Below are positions 9,501 through 19,500 of a DNA stretch of 64,000 nucleotides, one piece after another (the stretch's first letter is position 1; each line of letters opens with the position of its first letter). Both the position numbers and the translations under genes were made by a program. Under the pieces are notes generated by a model. That model saw only the letters and a list, made by a program, of their open reading frames with translations. It did not search any database and was not told the DNA's origin. The DNA comes from Plazaster borealis (Eukaryota; Echinodermata; Asteroidea; Forcipulatida; Labidiasteridae): NCBI GenBank assembly GCA_021014325.1, contig CM037473.1:4961501-5025500 (forward strand). Reading direction: 5' to 3'.

Positions 9501-11404
9501 GTCCTACGGTGGGCTCTATTGCCCTCGTCTTGTCCTAGGGTGGCCTCTATTGCCCTCGTCTTGTCCTAGCGTGGCCTCTGTTGCCCTGGTCTTGTCCTAG
9601 GGTGGCCTCTATTGCCCTCGTCTTGTCCTAGCGTGGCCTCTGTTGCCCTGGTCTTGTCCTAGGGTGGCCTCTGTTGCCCTCGTCTTGTCCTAGGGTGGCC
9701 TCTGTTGCCCTGGTCTTGTCCTAGCGTGGCCTCTGTTGCCCTGGTCTTGTCCTAGGGTGGCCTCTATTGCCCTCGTCTTGTCCTAGCGTGGCCTCTGTTG
9801 CCCTGGTCTTGTCCTAGGGTGGCCTCTATTGCCCTCGTCTTGTCCTAGCGTGGCCTCTATTGCCCTCGTCTTGTCCTAGCGTGGCCTCTGTTGCCCTGGT
9901 CTTGTCCTAGGGTGGCCTCTGTTGCCCTCGTCTTGTCCTAGGGCGGCCTCTGTTGCCCTGGTCTTGTCCTAGGGCGGCCTCTGTTGCCCTCGTCTTGTCC
10001 TAGGGTGGCCTCTGTTGCCCTCGTCTTGTCCTAGGGCGGCCTCTATTGCCCTCGTCTTGTCCTAGGGTGGCCTCTGTTGCCCTCGTCTTGTCCTACGGTG
10101 GGCTCTATTGTCCTGGTTTTGTCCTAGGGCGGCCCGCGTATATTTTTTTTACACCGCAGCGAGGGATTTTGTACCGTAACACTGTCAATTCCGTCTAGAG
10201 ATAGGAGACGTAGGTCTAACCCTAAACCCTGACCCTAACCCTAACCCTAACCCTAACCCTGACCCTAACCCTAAACCTAAACCCTTATAGGCATAAATGT
10301 TTGTAGTCTCATCTCAAGACAGGAATTGGCAGTATTACAGTACAAAAGCCCTCGCTGCGGTGTAAAAAGAAAATGCGGGCGGGCGTCCCGCTGTTTCCCT
10401 GGTTTTATCCTTGAGGGGTGTTGCCCAAGTCTTGTCGCAGGGTGACCTCTGTTGCCCTGGTCTTGTTCTAGGGTGGTCTCTTTTACCCTAATGGTCTTGT
10501 CATTAATTTGTGCCCCTTCGATTAATGGACATGCCCTTTGCAAAATGAAAATGGCCATTCCCTCTCAAAAATGAAATTCCAGGCCTATCGCATCAGTCTA
10601 GTTTTAGATGGAATAATAGTGCAAAAACAATGTCAAGTTTGGAAAACTACAGCATTCAATATCTACATTGAAATATTGGGATCCCCAAAAGTGTCTTTTT
10701 CGAGCGCACAGAGAACTGGGGAAAATGTGAACAAGACATCAACTTTTTCATTATTTTTACCCTATATAATGTGGCATAATAATGGGATCATGCAAGTTTG
10801 CTTCCAAACCTCTCCTTTTTACTCAAGAAGTATTCTAAATTAATTAAATCTCCTGCAAAATTAAATTGTCACCCCTAAACAAAATTGCCTGGCAATGTCG
10901 CTGTCATAACGCCTTCTTCGTCCTTACAGGAACTTAAAACTTTACAAAGAAAAGCTTTCAAGTGGGGGTAAAGGAATGACGCCCGTCAATGCAATGACAC
11001 TGATCTGCCGCGAGAAGTTAACCGCTGTGGAAAAGGCCACCGCTCTATGCCAGAACGTAGATGTCCTACAGAAAACAGCCATGTTACTGGATGATGCAGT
11101 CACCTTCATCTTCTCCCATCTTCGAAACCCTAAAAAGGCACCCTCCGTCCTCCCGATGCCCCTCAACGATAAAGACATACAGGCTGTCTTGCAAGTGGCG
11201 GAGGTTGCTGTCGAGGGGGAGGCGGATGCGGACGGCGAACCTCCCGATTCCGAAGAGGAGTTACTCGACGTCTTCGAGAGTTTTGACGTCAATCTTGAGG
11301 AAGAGTTGGAGCAGCTGATGTTTCCGATTACCTCCGAGGACTTGGTTGGTAACGATTCGCTCTTGGATTGCCTTGCTGATGTGATAGGAACGGGCACCTG
11401 GTGA
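3524..11404 (+). CDS. CaRF/ALS2CR8-like transcription factor, six coding exons
   Basis: Exons 3524-3794, 6107-6285, 6646-6756, 7932-8087, 9035-9258 and 10930-11404 join in frame (1416 nt, 471 aa). The first ATG after an in-frame stop at 3476 was chosen. Calcium-responsive transcription factor homologues are nuclear DNA-binding proteins. The match rests on the N-terminal GWVDTFEKAEEVRKAF segment (exon 1), the VPFIILARHERTCMFGKDQ segment (exon 2) and the KIGCPARIIMKSVVRFP segment (exon 3), which I read as parts of the CaRF/ALS2CR8 domain. A basic PAKKSRK cluster near residue 156 may be a nuclear localisation signal. Residues 409-442 are strongly acidic, like an activation region. Vertebrate CARF is longer (about 725 aa), so this may be a related invertebrate paralogue rather than the orthologue. 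Intron 2 uses a GC donor (6286-6287); the other four introns are GT-AG. A transposon-domesticated factor is a less likely alternative. Confidence 0.72.
4232..4587. repeat. family A palindromic element copy 2 (CaRF intron 1)
   Basis: Begins TTTAAAGGGAATGTGTACC and ends GTATACCCTGCCTTTAA. Contains the family's GAGAGCTGTTGATA, AGGTAATTATTG and TTTGCACAGG blocks. Confidence 0.75.
4991..5227. repeat. CACTGCAAA-ended foldback element copy 1
   Basis: Terminal arms of about 45 bp: ACACTGCAAATACTGGGGTG on the left and the near-complement ending TTTTTGCAGTGT on the right. Both carry GACACCATGGGTGTTGT or its reverse complement. A second copy is at 6846-7072 in the same gene. Confidence 0.8.
5330..5490. 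repeat. dispersed repeat sharing 'cactacgtggattgg' block
   Basis: The segment around 5395-5490 (TACGTGGATTGGCTTTTCAG, then TTTTCCCC, TGGGGTTTCC) is a diverged match of 17080-17175 in RAD1 intron 4. It is probably a SINE or other interspersed repeat fragment. Confidence 0.5.
5498..5693. repeat. GGGCCCAATTTCA-ended palindromic element, family P copy 1
   Basis: Starts GGGCCCAATTTCAAAGAGCT and ends CTATGAAATTGGGCCC, the inverted counterpart. The interior carries the GCTAAGCACAA and GGTTACCAGCCAAA blocks seen in all family copies (21278, 31862, 58209, 58413 and others). Confidence 0.8.
5694..6086. repeat. family N element, end-truncated, abutting CaRF exon 2
   Basis: Matches 59940-60370 closely over CGATGACGTCACGTTTCAAA, AAAGAGTATCAAAT and GAGTGCATCACAAAACTTAA, and ends at CCCTCTTTAAA. 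Its end is about 20 bp before the splice acceptor of CaRF exon 2, so the acceptor's pyrimidine tract follows the element directly. Confidence 0.7.
6846..7072. repeat. CACTGCAAA-ended foldback element copy 2
   Basis: CACTACAAAAACTAGAGTGT on the left and AACACCCCAGTTTTTGCAGTG on the right, with the same internal layout as the copy at 4991. Confidence 0.8.
7098..7390 (+). mobile_element. tRNA-derived SINE, diverged copy
   Basis: A tRNA-like head (A box TAGTGGCCGAGCGG, B-box remnant GGGTTAAAATCCCGG) is followed by the SINE body marks ACACTTAACTATAA, GAGTTGAGATGGTTT and GGCCCAATGGACAGGGG. Same family as 21444-21790. Confidence 0.65.
8188..8481. repeat. family P palindromic element copy 2, diverged
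   Basis: Left end CCAATTTCATAGAGCTGCTT, right end TTTGAAATTGTCCCTGG. The middle has a second TTTCATAGCGCTGCTAA, so it may be a composite of two copies. Confidence 0.6.
8690..8935 (+). mobile_element. SINE body without tRNA head
   Basis: Matches in inverse orientation the body of the SINE at 32451-32797. Shared blocks include CATTCTGCTCTGCCAGCCAG, GATGATACCCATGCCTACAT and GGTGGTCGTCCGGCCTTGTG. A third partial copy is at 42962-43085. Confidence 0.65.
9321..10133 (+). repeat. 31-bp minisatellite, about 26 copies (CaRF intron 5)
   Basis: Tandem units of exactly 31 bp (GGCCTCTGTTGCCCTGGTCT then TGTCCTAGGGT). They vary at a few fixed sites: CTG/CTA in the fifth triplet, CTGGTC/CTCGTC, and AGGG/AGCG. 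Variant types alternate rather than cluster. It is much richer in GC than its surroundings. Confidence 0.92.
10131..10383. mobile_element. foldback element with telomere-type repeats in its loop
   Basis: Left arm from GGCCCGCGTATAT through TTACACCGCAGCGAGGG and onward to about 10192. The right arm is its near-complement, CCCTCGCTGCGGTGTAA (10349-10365), ending TGCGGGC. Arms of about 60 bp enclose CCCTAA repeats. It sits in, and interrupts, minisatellite-related sequence. Confidence 0.7.
10216..10286 (+). repeat. interstitial telomeric repeat (CCCTAA)n
   Basis: About eleven units of CCCTAA with a few CCCTGA or CCTAAA variants, over 71 bp. This is the animal telomere motif TTAGGG read on the other strand. 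It lies in an intron between two inverted arms, so it is not a chromosome end. Confidence 0.9.
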
Positions 11405-11548
11405 CTGATACCTAAACTGCCCCAATCGGGATAATCATTGTATCTGATTGAAACTCGATCCCACAATGAGGAGAATCCTCTTTGGTGACAATGAAACATT
11501 TTCCAATCGGGATAATGAATTCTACCCTGATTTGAACCCTCTATTCCC

Positions 11549-11554
11549 AATAAA
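11549..11554 (+). terminator. polyadenylation signal AATAAA for the CaRF-like gene
   Basis: AATAAA about 145 bp after the stop codon at 11402-11404, the first canonical hexamer downstream on this strand. Confidence 0.5.
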
Positions 11555-11687
11555 TATCAATACTTCCACTGGTAACCAACAAACACCTAGACTCCTGTGT
11601 CCGAATTGATGGCTACGACCGCTGTCATGGGGAATTTTGTCCCCTGGTGTGTGTGTGTCCCTCACACGGTAAATATAACATGGGCTG

Positions 11688-11735
11688 AAGGAAGTTGATT
11701 CAAAAGAGGGCGCTATCAGACGAAATTTCGACACA
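11688..11735 (+). repeat. 48-bp block shared with 37648-37695
   Basis: Contains GATTCAAAAGAGGGCGCTAT followed by CAGACGAAATTTC. About 46 of 48 positions match the copy upstream of the TLCD3 gene, in the same orientation. No inverted ends are visible. Confidence 0.7.
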
Positions 11736-11765
11736 TTTATTATTATTATTCGCCGTATGGGGGAC

Positions 11766-12286
11766 AGAATCTACGGAGCTCGGGAAGTGTCCGACATGTT
11801 GAGATCCTGAGATAATTTACTGCAGGATGATGACGTCATAAACGTAAGATATCGACATCCTGAGATGATGTATCTCGGGATGACGAGTTCCTAAGTAAGA
11901 TGTCGTCTTCCCGACAAACTATTTTATCTAAGGATGCCGACATCATGAAAGTAAGATGTCGACATCCCGAGATAAATTATCTCGGGATGATGACACCCGG
12001 AACGTAGGATGTCGACTTCCCGAGATCATGGGATGATATCATCCTGAAAAACGTCGAGCATCCAAGATAATAAATTATCTTGGGAAGACAGGCGATGTTG
12101 ACATCCCGAGATAAAATGCCTTTGGAAGACGACACTCTACTTTCAAGATGTCGATTGCAAGGAAGTCCAGAGATAAATCATCTCAAGATGTCGTCATCTT
12201 ACGTTTATGATTGTCATCGTCCTGCAGTAAATTATCTCAGGATCTCAACAAGTTGGATGGCACTTCCAGTGCTCCGTAGAATCTTT
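11766..12286. repeat. large palindromic element built of ATCTCGGGAT units, copy 1
   Basis: The outer arms match in inverted orientation over about 80 bp (left GAGATCCTGAGATAATTTAC, then CTGCAGGATGATGACGTC). The interior is a chain of short palindromes such as CCCGAGATAAATTATCTCGGG. The second copy is at 62566-63025. Confidence 0.8.
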
Positions 12287-12608
12287 GTTGCGACAGAATC
12301 TCCTGCCACACCGGATCGCTGAAAAGGGGCTTCTTCCGGCTAACGGCTAACGGCCATAGCCGTAGCCGAAGTCACTTCGTTCAGACTCAGCCATTGATGG
12401 TGGGAACAGTTTTAATAAGGTGCAGCTATGAGTGTCGCTGTCGTTTTCTTATCGCAATTGGATACTTTTTGGTACGCTCGGTGGCAAGCATGCAGACTTT
12501 CTGCAAGAACGTCTCAAAGCATCAAAGTGCTTGGTCAATTTCTTCTTGGAACTCTACCATACCCATTCGTAAATTTGAGTCATGGGTACCGGTAGCTGTG
12601 AATAAAAG

Positions 12609-12917
12609 GTTTTTGGAACCGTTCGATTGTTTTAATCATATAAATGCAGATATACAATGAAACTAACCTGTGAAAATTTCATTTAAAAAAGGTGGTAGCG
12701 TTTTTTGAGATATTGCCGAAAATCTGGAGCAGTTATGTCCACGCAGACAGATTAACCCGTGATTGGAATACTTGAAATGTTTTTGAATCCCTCTCTCAAA
12801 CCGCATTCCTTAGAAGAGAATTGTTTCTCAAAATGTTATACATTATCAACAGCCGGAGTGCTTCTTTAATTATACCAAGTAATTTTTTTGGAGAAATAAC
12901 CAAAGGTATACTTTAAA
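12609..12917. repeat. family B palindromic element, copy 1
   Basis: Holds the family marks AACCTGTGAAAATTTCATTT, GGTGGTAGCG and GATATTGCCGAAAATCTGGA and ends CCAAAGGTATACTTTAAA. It lies in the spacer between the CaRF-like gene and RAD1. Confidence 0.65.
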
Positions 12918-13506
12918 CAGCTTTCACATAATAATTCTCAAGTGTAAGCATTTTTAAATGATACGGGGTTTATTAATAATTGGTTCAATGAAACCACACA
13001 GACAACTTTAGTGAGCTACTCTCAAAAAAGAGATTTATATCTAGAAATCCGGAGGGTTCCAATTGTATTAATTTGAAACTGCATGACTTTGAGAAAGATT
13101 TGCATGAATAGAATGTATTGCATTTAGACCCGATCGTTAAAACATCATTTCACTTCGACCCCGCCCTTTCCCCCTCCCTGCCCCGCCCACCTACAACCAC
13201 CAACTTGCTTGCCATTAACTATGAAATGCATATATGCATTTCATAGACGTACTTGTTGTAATAATGAAATACTAATAAATTGAAATATTTAAAAAGGAAA
13301 TACCACAATATTTTAGAGTCTTATGATTATTATTTTAAAAAACCCAAAATAATGCGTTTTGAATCAAGTTCATTCTGTTAGGATCAAAGAGCAAGTTTTT
13401 GGGATGACAAGCGCCCTCTATAGTTTATTTTTGGAAAACAAAATGGAAACCTCCATAAAAAAGTGAGCGTGATTTGAAAGAATCATTCTTGACTCTTGAG
13501 TGAACG
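12918..13506. promoter_or_regulatory. upstream region of RAD1
   Basis: About 590 bp with no coding signal, expected to hold the RAD1 promoter. A GCGCCCTCTATAG motif at about 13410 is a visible non-repeat feature. I cannot place the start site. Confidence 0.3.
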
Positions 13507-16500
13507 ATGATGACTCTATCAACACAGCAAAGTGAGGAAGACTCGCAATTTGTTCTGGTGGCCAAGGTAGACAATGCCAGAAATATATCCAACGTTCTCA
13601 AAGCCGTACACTTCAAGGATAAAGAGGTAGGACAGGACTCAGTCAGGAGTTACTTTTCCCACCCATCATAATAATTAATTGTCATGTATTGTTAGCCCAC
13701 CTTGTTGAGCTGTAATGGCTCTCTTTTAACATCGGTCTCATAACACTCACCAGGTGAGTGTTATGAGACCGATGTTAAAAGAGAGCCATTACAGCTCAAC
13801 AAGGTGGGCTAATTGTCATGTATGATGTAGACCTACTTCTAGAAACTGTATAAGGCTCCCCCGTGAGCCTTGCTTATGGGTCTATATTTTGGCCCTCCTT
13901 AACGCTATACGTTTTTGAAATCATCGTTGATAGGTGAAAGTTTTACGATCGTTCGCCATCAATAACTGAAGTTTCCTTTGTACTCTCCACCAAAAACTTT
14001 CCCCACACACTTAATATACATTCAAATCATAATGCTCGTATGGCCTTTTTTTTAAGTTACATTCAAAAATTTCTTCAAAAAAGGCAATTTTACTCACGGT
14101 TGTTTTGCTCTTCATCGCGGCACTCACGTAGCATTCACGCATTGCGCAAAAATTAAGACAGCGCGGTGTACATGGAGCCTTCTGCCTGGCGCACACCGCG
14201 CTGTCTTTAGGCTCTGCGCACACCGCGCAGTCTTATTTTTTGCACAATGCTGAAAAAGGACAAAAACTTACCAGATCCCCAAGCGAAAGAGTCACCACAT
14301 GCCCGCAGCGCTGAGACCGTTGACCCCATTGACCTGCACACACAGCCGAAGCTCCGCGCGCCCCACTCAGATTCAAATTCTCAACCTGGGACAATTTTTA
14401 CTCTTTCGCTCGGGGTAAGTTTTTGTCCTTTTTCCTCAAAATATTTCCTCAATGGTGTTTTGATTGATATGGAAGGATGCATTAGACATTGAGGATCAAG
14501 TTCGTGTTCCTAGAATTTGTGTCATGATTTTCAAAAGTGGTAAAAATGGAGTAAATCTGCTGACTAGCTGTCGAAATTGTACGTGTTGGACCAGATTGCC
14601 GTTTTCCATAACGGGATGGCTCGTAACCCTCCGGTCGTTCCGACCGTCGGGAGGAGGGTTACGGTTATCGCAACTATAATTTATTAAGAAAATCGGCGGC
14701 GTTACTGACATGGTTTGACTGCCCGGCATCCGTGATGTTTGCTAATGCGCTAGTCTTGGTGCAACGAACACCTGACTTTAGCCTACTCCTAGAACTATGA
14801 GGTTCGTTTCGCTATCGTCTCCGAGACGATAGCGAAACGAACCTCATAGTTCTAGGAGTAACTTTAGCCCATGAACCGCCCCCGCGTTCTATTGGTGAGT
14901 TGAATTAGCGGGTCGTCAGCTGCGCTGTGCGTAAAAAGGTAAACGAGAAACGTCTTGCACCAAGACTAGCGCATGAGCAAACATCATGGATGCAGGGGAG
15001 GGGAAGGGGATGGTTAAGACTAAGAATTAGTTGGAAGTAAGGAAAGTTACTGTATCTTACTGTCACTTTTTTCTCTATATAAATAGGCCTTTTCATTCAA
15101 AGTTTTATCTTAAAAACTTAGGGGCCACATTAGTTGCGTTGATCAAACAAGGTGGTTAGGATCATTGCAACTACTAACCAGGGCCAGATGTTGTCAGTTA
15201 CTTGTGTGACTTCAAGCAGGCTTGATGCTTCATTTTTGAAAGGGCAAGGGCACCAAGGCGTTTTTTCCTTGGTAAAGGAAGGAACATTGGAACATTCAAG
15301 GAGTAGGCCTACCAAGGCAATGACCAGGGGCAATGGAGGCAATTGGTGAAGTATCGGGCCTGCTGCCGAGCATTCACATACTTAGAGGTAAACCATCCCC
15401 TTTTGACTTTTTTCAAACAGCTAGCAACAGTCTTTGCCAGTGAGAATGGTCTGAAAGTCACTGTTGAAGATTCCAAGAGCGTCCAGGCAAACGCCTTCAT
15501 CCAAGCTGGTATCTTCCAGGACTATGTCATCAAGGAGCAGTCGGCAACGTTTATGGTCAACCTCACCATCTTGCTGGTAAGAAAATAAAACTCAAAAAGT
15601 ATTTTCAGGCATCTGAAAGCACACAAATTTGTACAACAAGGGTGTTTTTTTCTTTCAGGCTGTTATTTTATGCATATGTTGGGTTACAGCAAGTGAGAAT
15701 TACTAAACATGTCCAGTGCCTTTAAGGTTTTATGCACATGTCAATTGTAGCCCTTGCCCTGGAGGACCTGGGACTTTGGAAGAAGTAGCTGGGACATGTG
15801 CAAAAAAAACGTGCCCCACTAGCCGGGACAATAGCGGGGACTTGGCCGAGGTCGTACAACTTATTTCCCTGCCCTAATGGGACAAAAGCAGAGACTTGAC
15901 TGAGGTTGTACAGTTTTGTTGCCCTGCCCTACCGGGATAATAGTGGAGACTTTTCTTAGGTTGTACAATCTTTTGCCCCACCCTACCGGCACAATAGCGG
16001 ATCTTTGCCGAGGCTTACAATTTTTTGCCATGCCCCACATGAGAACAATGGAATTTACCTGGTAAGTCTGCTGCCACCTAGTGACCCCAAAAGTGTTCCT
16101 TTGTACACTATTAGTTTGATGATTTGTTGCACTTTTCCTGTAAATCTTTGGTGTACTATTTTTATATATTATTTGTTTCATTCTCAACAGGAATGTCTGA
16201 CAATATTTGGGACGGGTACGGCGGGCGTGACCCCTGCCCTGAAGATGTGCTATGGTGGCTACGGCACTCCACTACTTCTACTGTAAGATACAATGTGATT
16301 ACATTTTTTCCATAAATTGTTATCATTGTGTAAAGTCAAATAATATCTAGTCCTTGGACTTTTTGTTAGATGAATTATATCAAAATGAAACAAAATCAAT
16401 GATCTTTTGTTTCATTAAAAATCCTAAGTCTGGAATGGAATAGTCCAGATGTCACATTGTGATTATATTTTGCGACAATGCACTCAGATGCACTCAGATG

Positions 16501-19500
16501 CATACACTCTTTGTATAATATTTGTTTGCAGATTGGAGGAAAATGGTGTGGTGACTGACTGCAGTATTAAGACCATGGAACCAGAGGAAACATTAGACTT
16601 CAATTTCTGCAGCTCCAACGTGATTAATAAAATTATCATGAAGGTGAGCAGTGGTCCGCTGGCCAAATGCCAGTTAAAACACCTGAGAACCAGTCAATAT
16701 TCTCTCCAAGTGGTCCGGCTGGCTAGTACAGTGTTAAAAAGCATCCCAAAGAGCTTTGCAGGCAAGATTTGCAGGATGTTATGCATGCAGTCTGTTCGTG
16801 ATCGTCTGATCAGAGCGTCGTCTGCCATAACGTCCTTCAAATCTTGCATGCAAAGACATTTTACAGTTCTTAAGAGTTGACAAGGTGAAAAACAGGTCTT
16901 CTTTAGGGTGTTGTCTTCTAGGGGTGTTGTCTTCTTGGGGTGTTGTCTTCATGGAATGCCCACTTCCCGCTCTGTCTTTGACATCACCGGTTTCACGGAA
17001 CTTGACCATCCAGTTTTAAGATGGTACTATGGATCACTCCAAACAATGCTACAACCTGCTTCTGGGGAATCCCGCCGGCGGGGGCACTATGTGGATTGGG
17101 TTTTTCAGTCCCTACCTGATGGTGTGGGTTTTCCCTGGAATAATTCTCTGGGGTTATCCTCCCACATCTAAAACTGAAACTTCCTTCTGTGTCTTCTCTC
17201 CATTGGGTTCTTGGCTAGTACAGTGAATAAATTCGCTTTTTCTGAAAGTCCTTGGCTTCACAACCAGAATTAATCAATTCCATCTGCTTTATGATGTGTT
17301 TGCCAGCCGGCTGATCCCAAGGTTTGGTCGTATGCAAGTGCCATATGCTGCGACAAACCGATACCCATCTTCCTGTATTAAACATCCCTCGTGCAATAAC
17401 ACATCACAATCTTACTTTCAAACGTTAATTATAATTGTATCATCGAGTCACCAGGTATTTTCTTTTCTTATATATGTAAATACTTATCGCTTTTTAGTTG
17501 TTTTTCTTGTAACTGTATATATAGCCCTGAAACTGTTTTTAATGTTTCAATGTTTTTACTGTATGCAAGCATTTTAATTACCCTTTTTGGGATATAATTA
17601 ATTGAATTGAAATTGAATTGAATTGAATTGAAATGAAATCAAGAAGTGAGGTCACGAGTCACATGATCTAATTACTCAGTTGTTATTTTGATTTTTCCAG
17701 TCCGACTGTCTGAAGGATGCATTCCAGGAGCTGGACATGACCAGCGAAGTCTTGGAGATCCTGATGTCGCCAGATAAACCTTACTTCAGACTCTCAACGT
17801 TCGGGCACGCTGGTAGCGCTCATGTAAGCTTATCTCCGTTGGCTTGATCAGAGCTTGAACTTTATTTGTTTCCCCTTTAACAGTCAATGTGTTTGCTACA
17901 GCATTTCTTTTATAAAAATTGTTCATAATGGACACAATCGGCAACCGGAGTCACGAGTCTCATAGTGGGTATACAATGTAAACAAACCAAGCAGCCACGC
18001 CCAGTGTGCGTGGAAAAGCGTGGCTTCTTCTGCACCTACAGCAGAAGCACTCGGAAGCAGCCATGCTTGTCCACGCACACTGATTCGTTGCTTGCTTGGT
18101 TTGTTTACAATGTATACCCACTATGAGTCATGTGACTCCAGTCGCCGATTGTGTCTATTGGGGGAACTGCTGCTTTCAACATCGATGTGACAAGATGACA
18201 TCGATGTCAAGAACACATCAAATAGTGCACTGCAGGGTGTCCAATGTGAATCATTGTTACATTCTGATATACTTGGTAAATTTCTTCACAATGTTTGTTT
18301 GTTTGTTTGTTTGTTTGTTTGTTTGTTTGTTTTGGGGTTTTTCTTGACATTCAGTCATGAGGTTTAATTATTTTGATATTTGGCATGTTCATGTTATTCT
18401 AAATAATGACTAGAACCCACAGAGTTATACAGTGTGTAATAGAACTAGACAAGAAGCATTTTTAGCCATTGAGAAAATGGTGCTGATCCCATCGTACAAC
18501 ACAGGTTATGCACCAGTTCACACTGCCAACATTTTGCAAGTGGACATCTGTATGTAATTTACTCATAGGACGGACTAGTGACATGACAATGTAACTGGTC
18601 CTGCTGACCAGTCACTTAAAAAGTCAAGCACAAACCCTGAATTGTGGCTGATTCATCTACACAGTACACACATGTGTACAGTTGTGCCACCATACACAAC
18701 CCTTGCAGCTGAATGGTTTTGAATTATCGATTAACTCCCTGGAAAATCTTACCAAGAGTCTGTGGGTTAGAATGCATTTTTCTTAATGCTGACCTGTCCC
18801 TAGTTCCATCTTATTTTGCAAGAACATGTCACATTTATTTCGTTTTAAAGGGATTGTATACGTTTGGTAATTGGAACCCACTGTTTGTTTCAATCATGTT
18901 TATAGTTGTAGTTTTACCATAAAACTAATCTGTGAAAATTTCATTTCAAAAGGTGGTAGTGTTTTTGAGATACTGCGGAAAATCTTGAGCAGTTGTGTCA
19001 ACGCAGGAAGAATAATCTGCAATATGAATACAATATCTGAGAATTGTTACTGCAGTAACACTTCTCAGATTCAAATTTTGGGGGATAAAAAGTGATACTT
19101 TTTCCATACCCACAGTACTTCCAATTGAGCAGTTTCTCAAAATGCATTATACTATCCAAAGCTGCTGTACTTCTTAGCAAGTAAGTTTTTATTGCCTATA
19201 ATTTTCAGAGTCATTACCAAACGTATACAGACCCTTTAATACAAGACTAGTGTTAGTGTATTTTGGTGGAAGCAGACATACCATACCCAGTATATTTCCA
19301 TTGATCATGTACTTCTGAGCACGCGTACATGTTTTCCATTTACAAAGGATTTTATCTGATAAGTATGCTAGCATTTCAAGAAGTACATTGATTGTCCGAT
19401 CCAAGGATGTCGTCTTTAAAGGGTCCGTATACGCTTGGTAATGACTCTGAAAATGAATGGCTATAAAAACTTGAAAGTTCTGCGGTTATGGAAAAAGATA

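Noticed and set aside
9321..10133. 31-bp period array resembling CRISPR repeats
   Set aside because: Units are directly contiguous with no spacers; it is a minisatellite.
10216..10286. Chromosome end or assembly end
   Set aside because: The telomere-type repeats lie inside an intron between inverted arms, with coding exons on both sides.
10942..11550. 202-codon frame on the minus strand
   Set aside because: It is the antisense shadow of the last CaRF-like exon, whose plus-strand frame joins perfectly to exon 5.
13692..13812. microRNA precursor
   Set aside because: Perfect 60-bp complementarity with a one-base loop and flanking direct repeats fits an insertion, not a miRNA stem with bulges and a normal loop.
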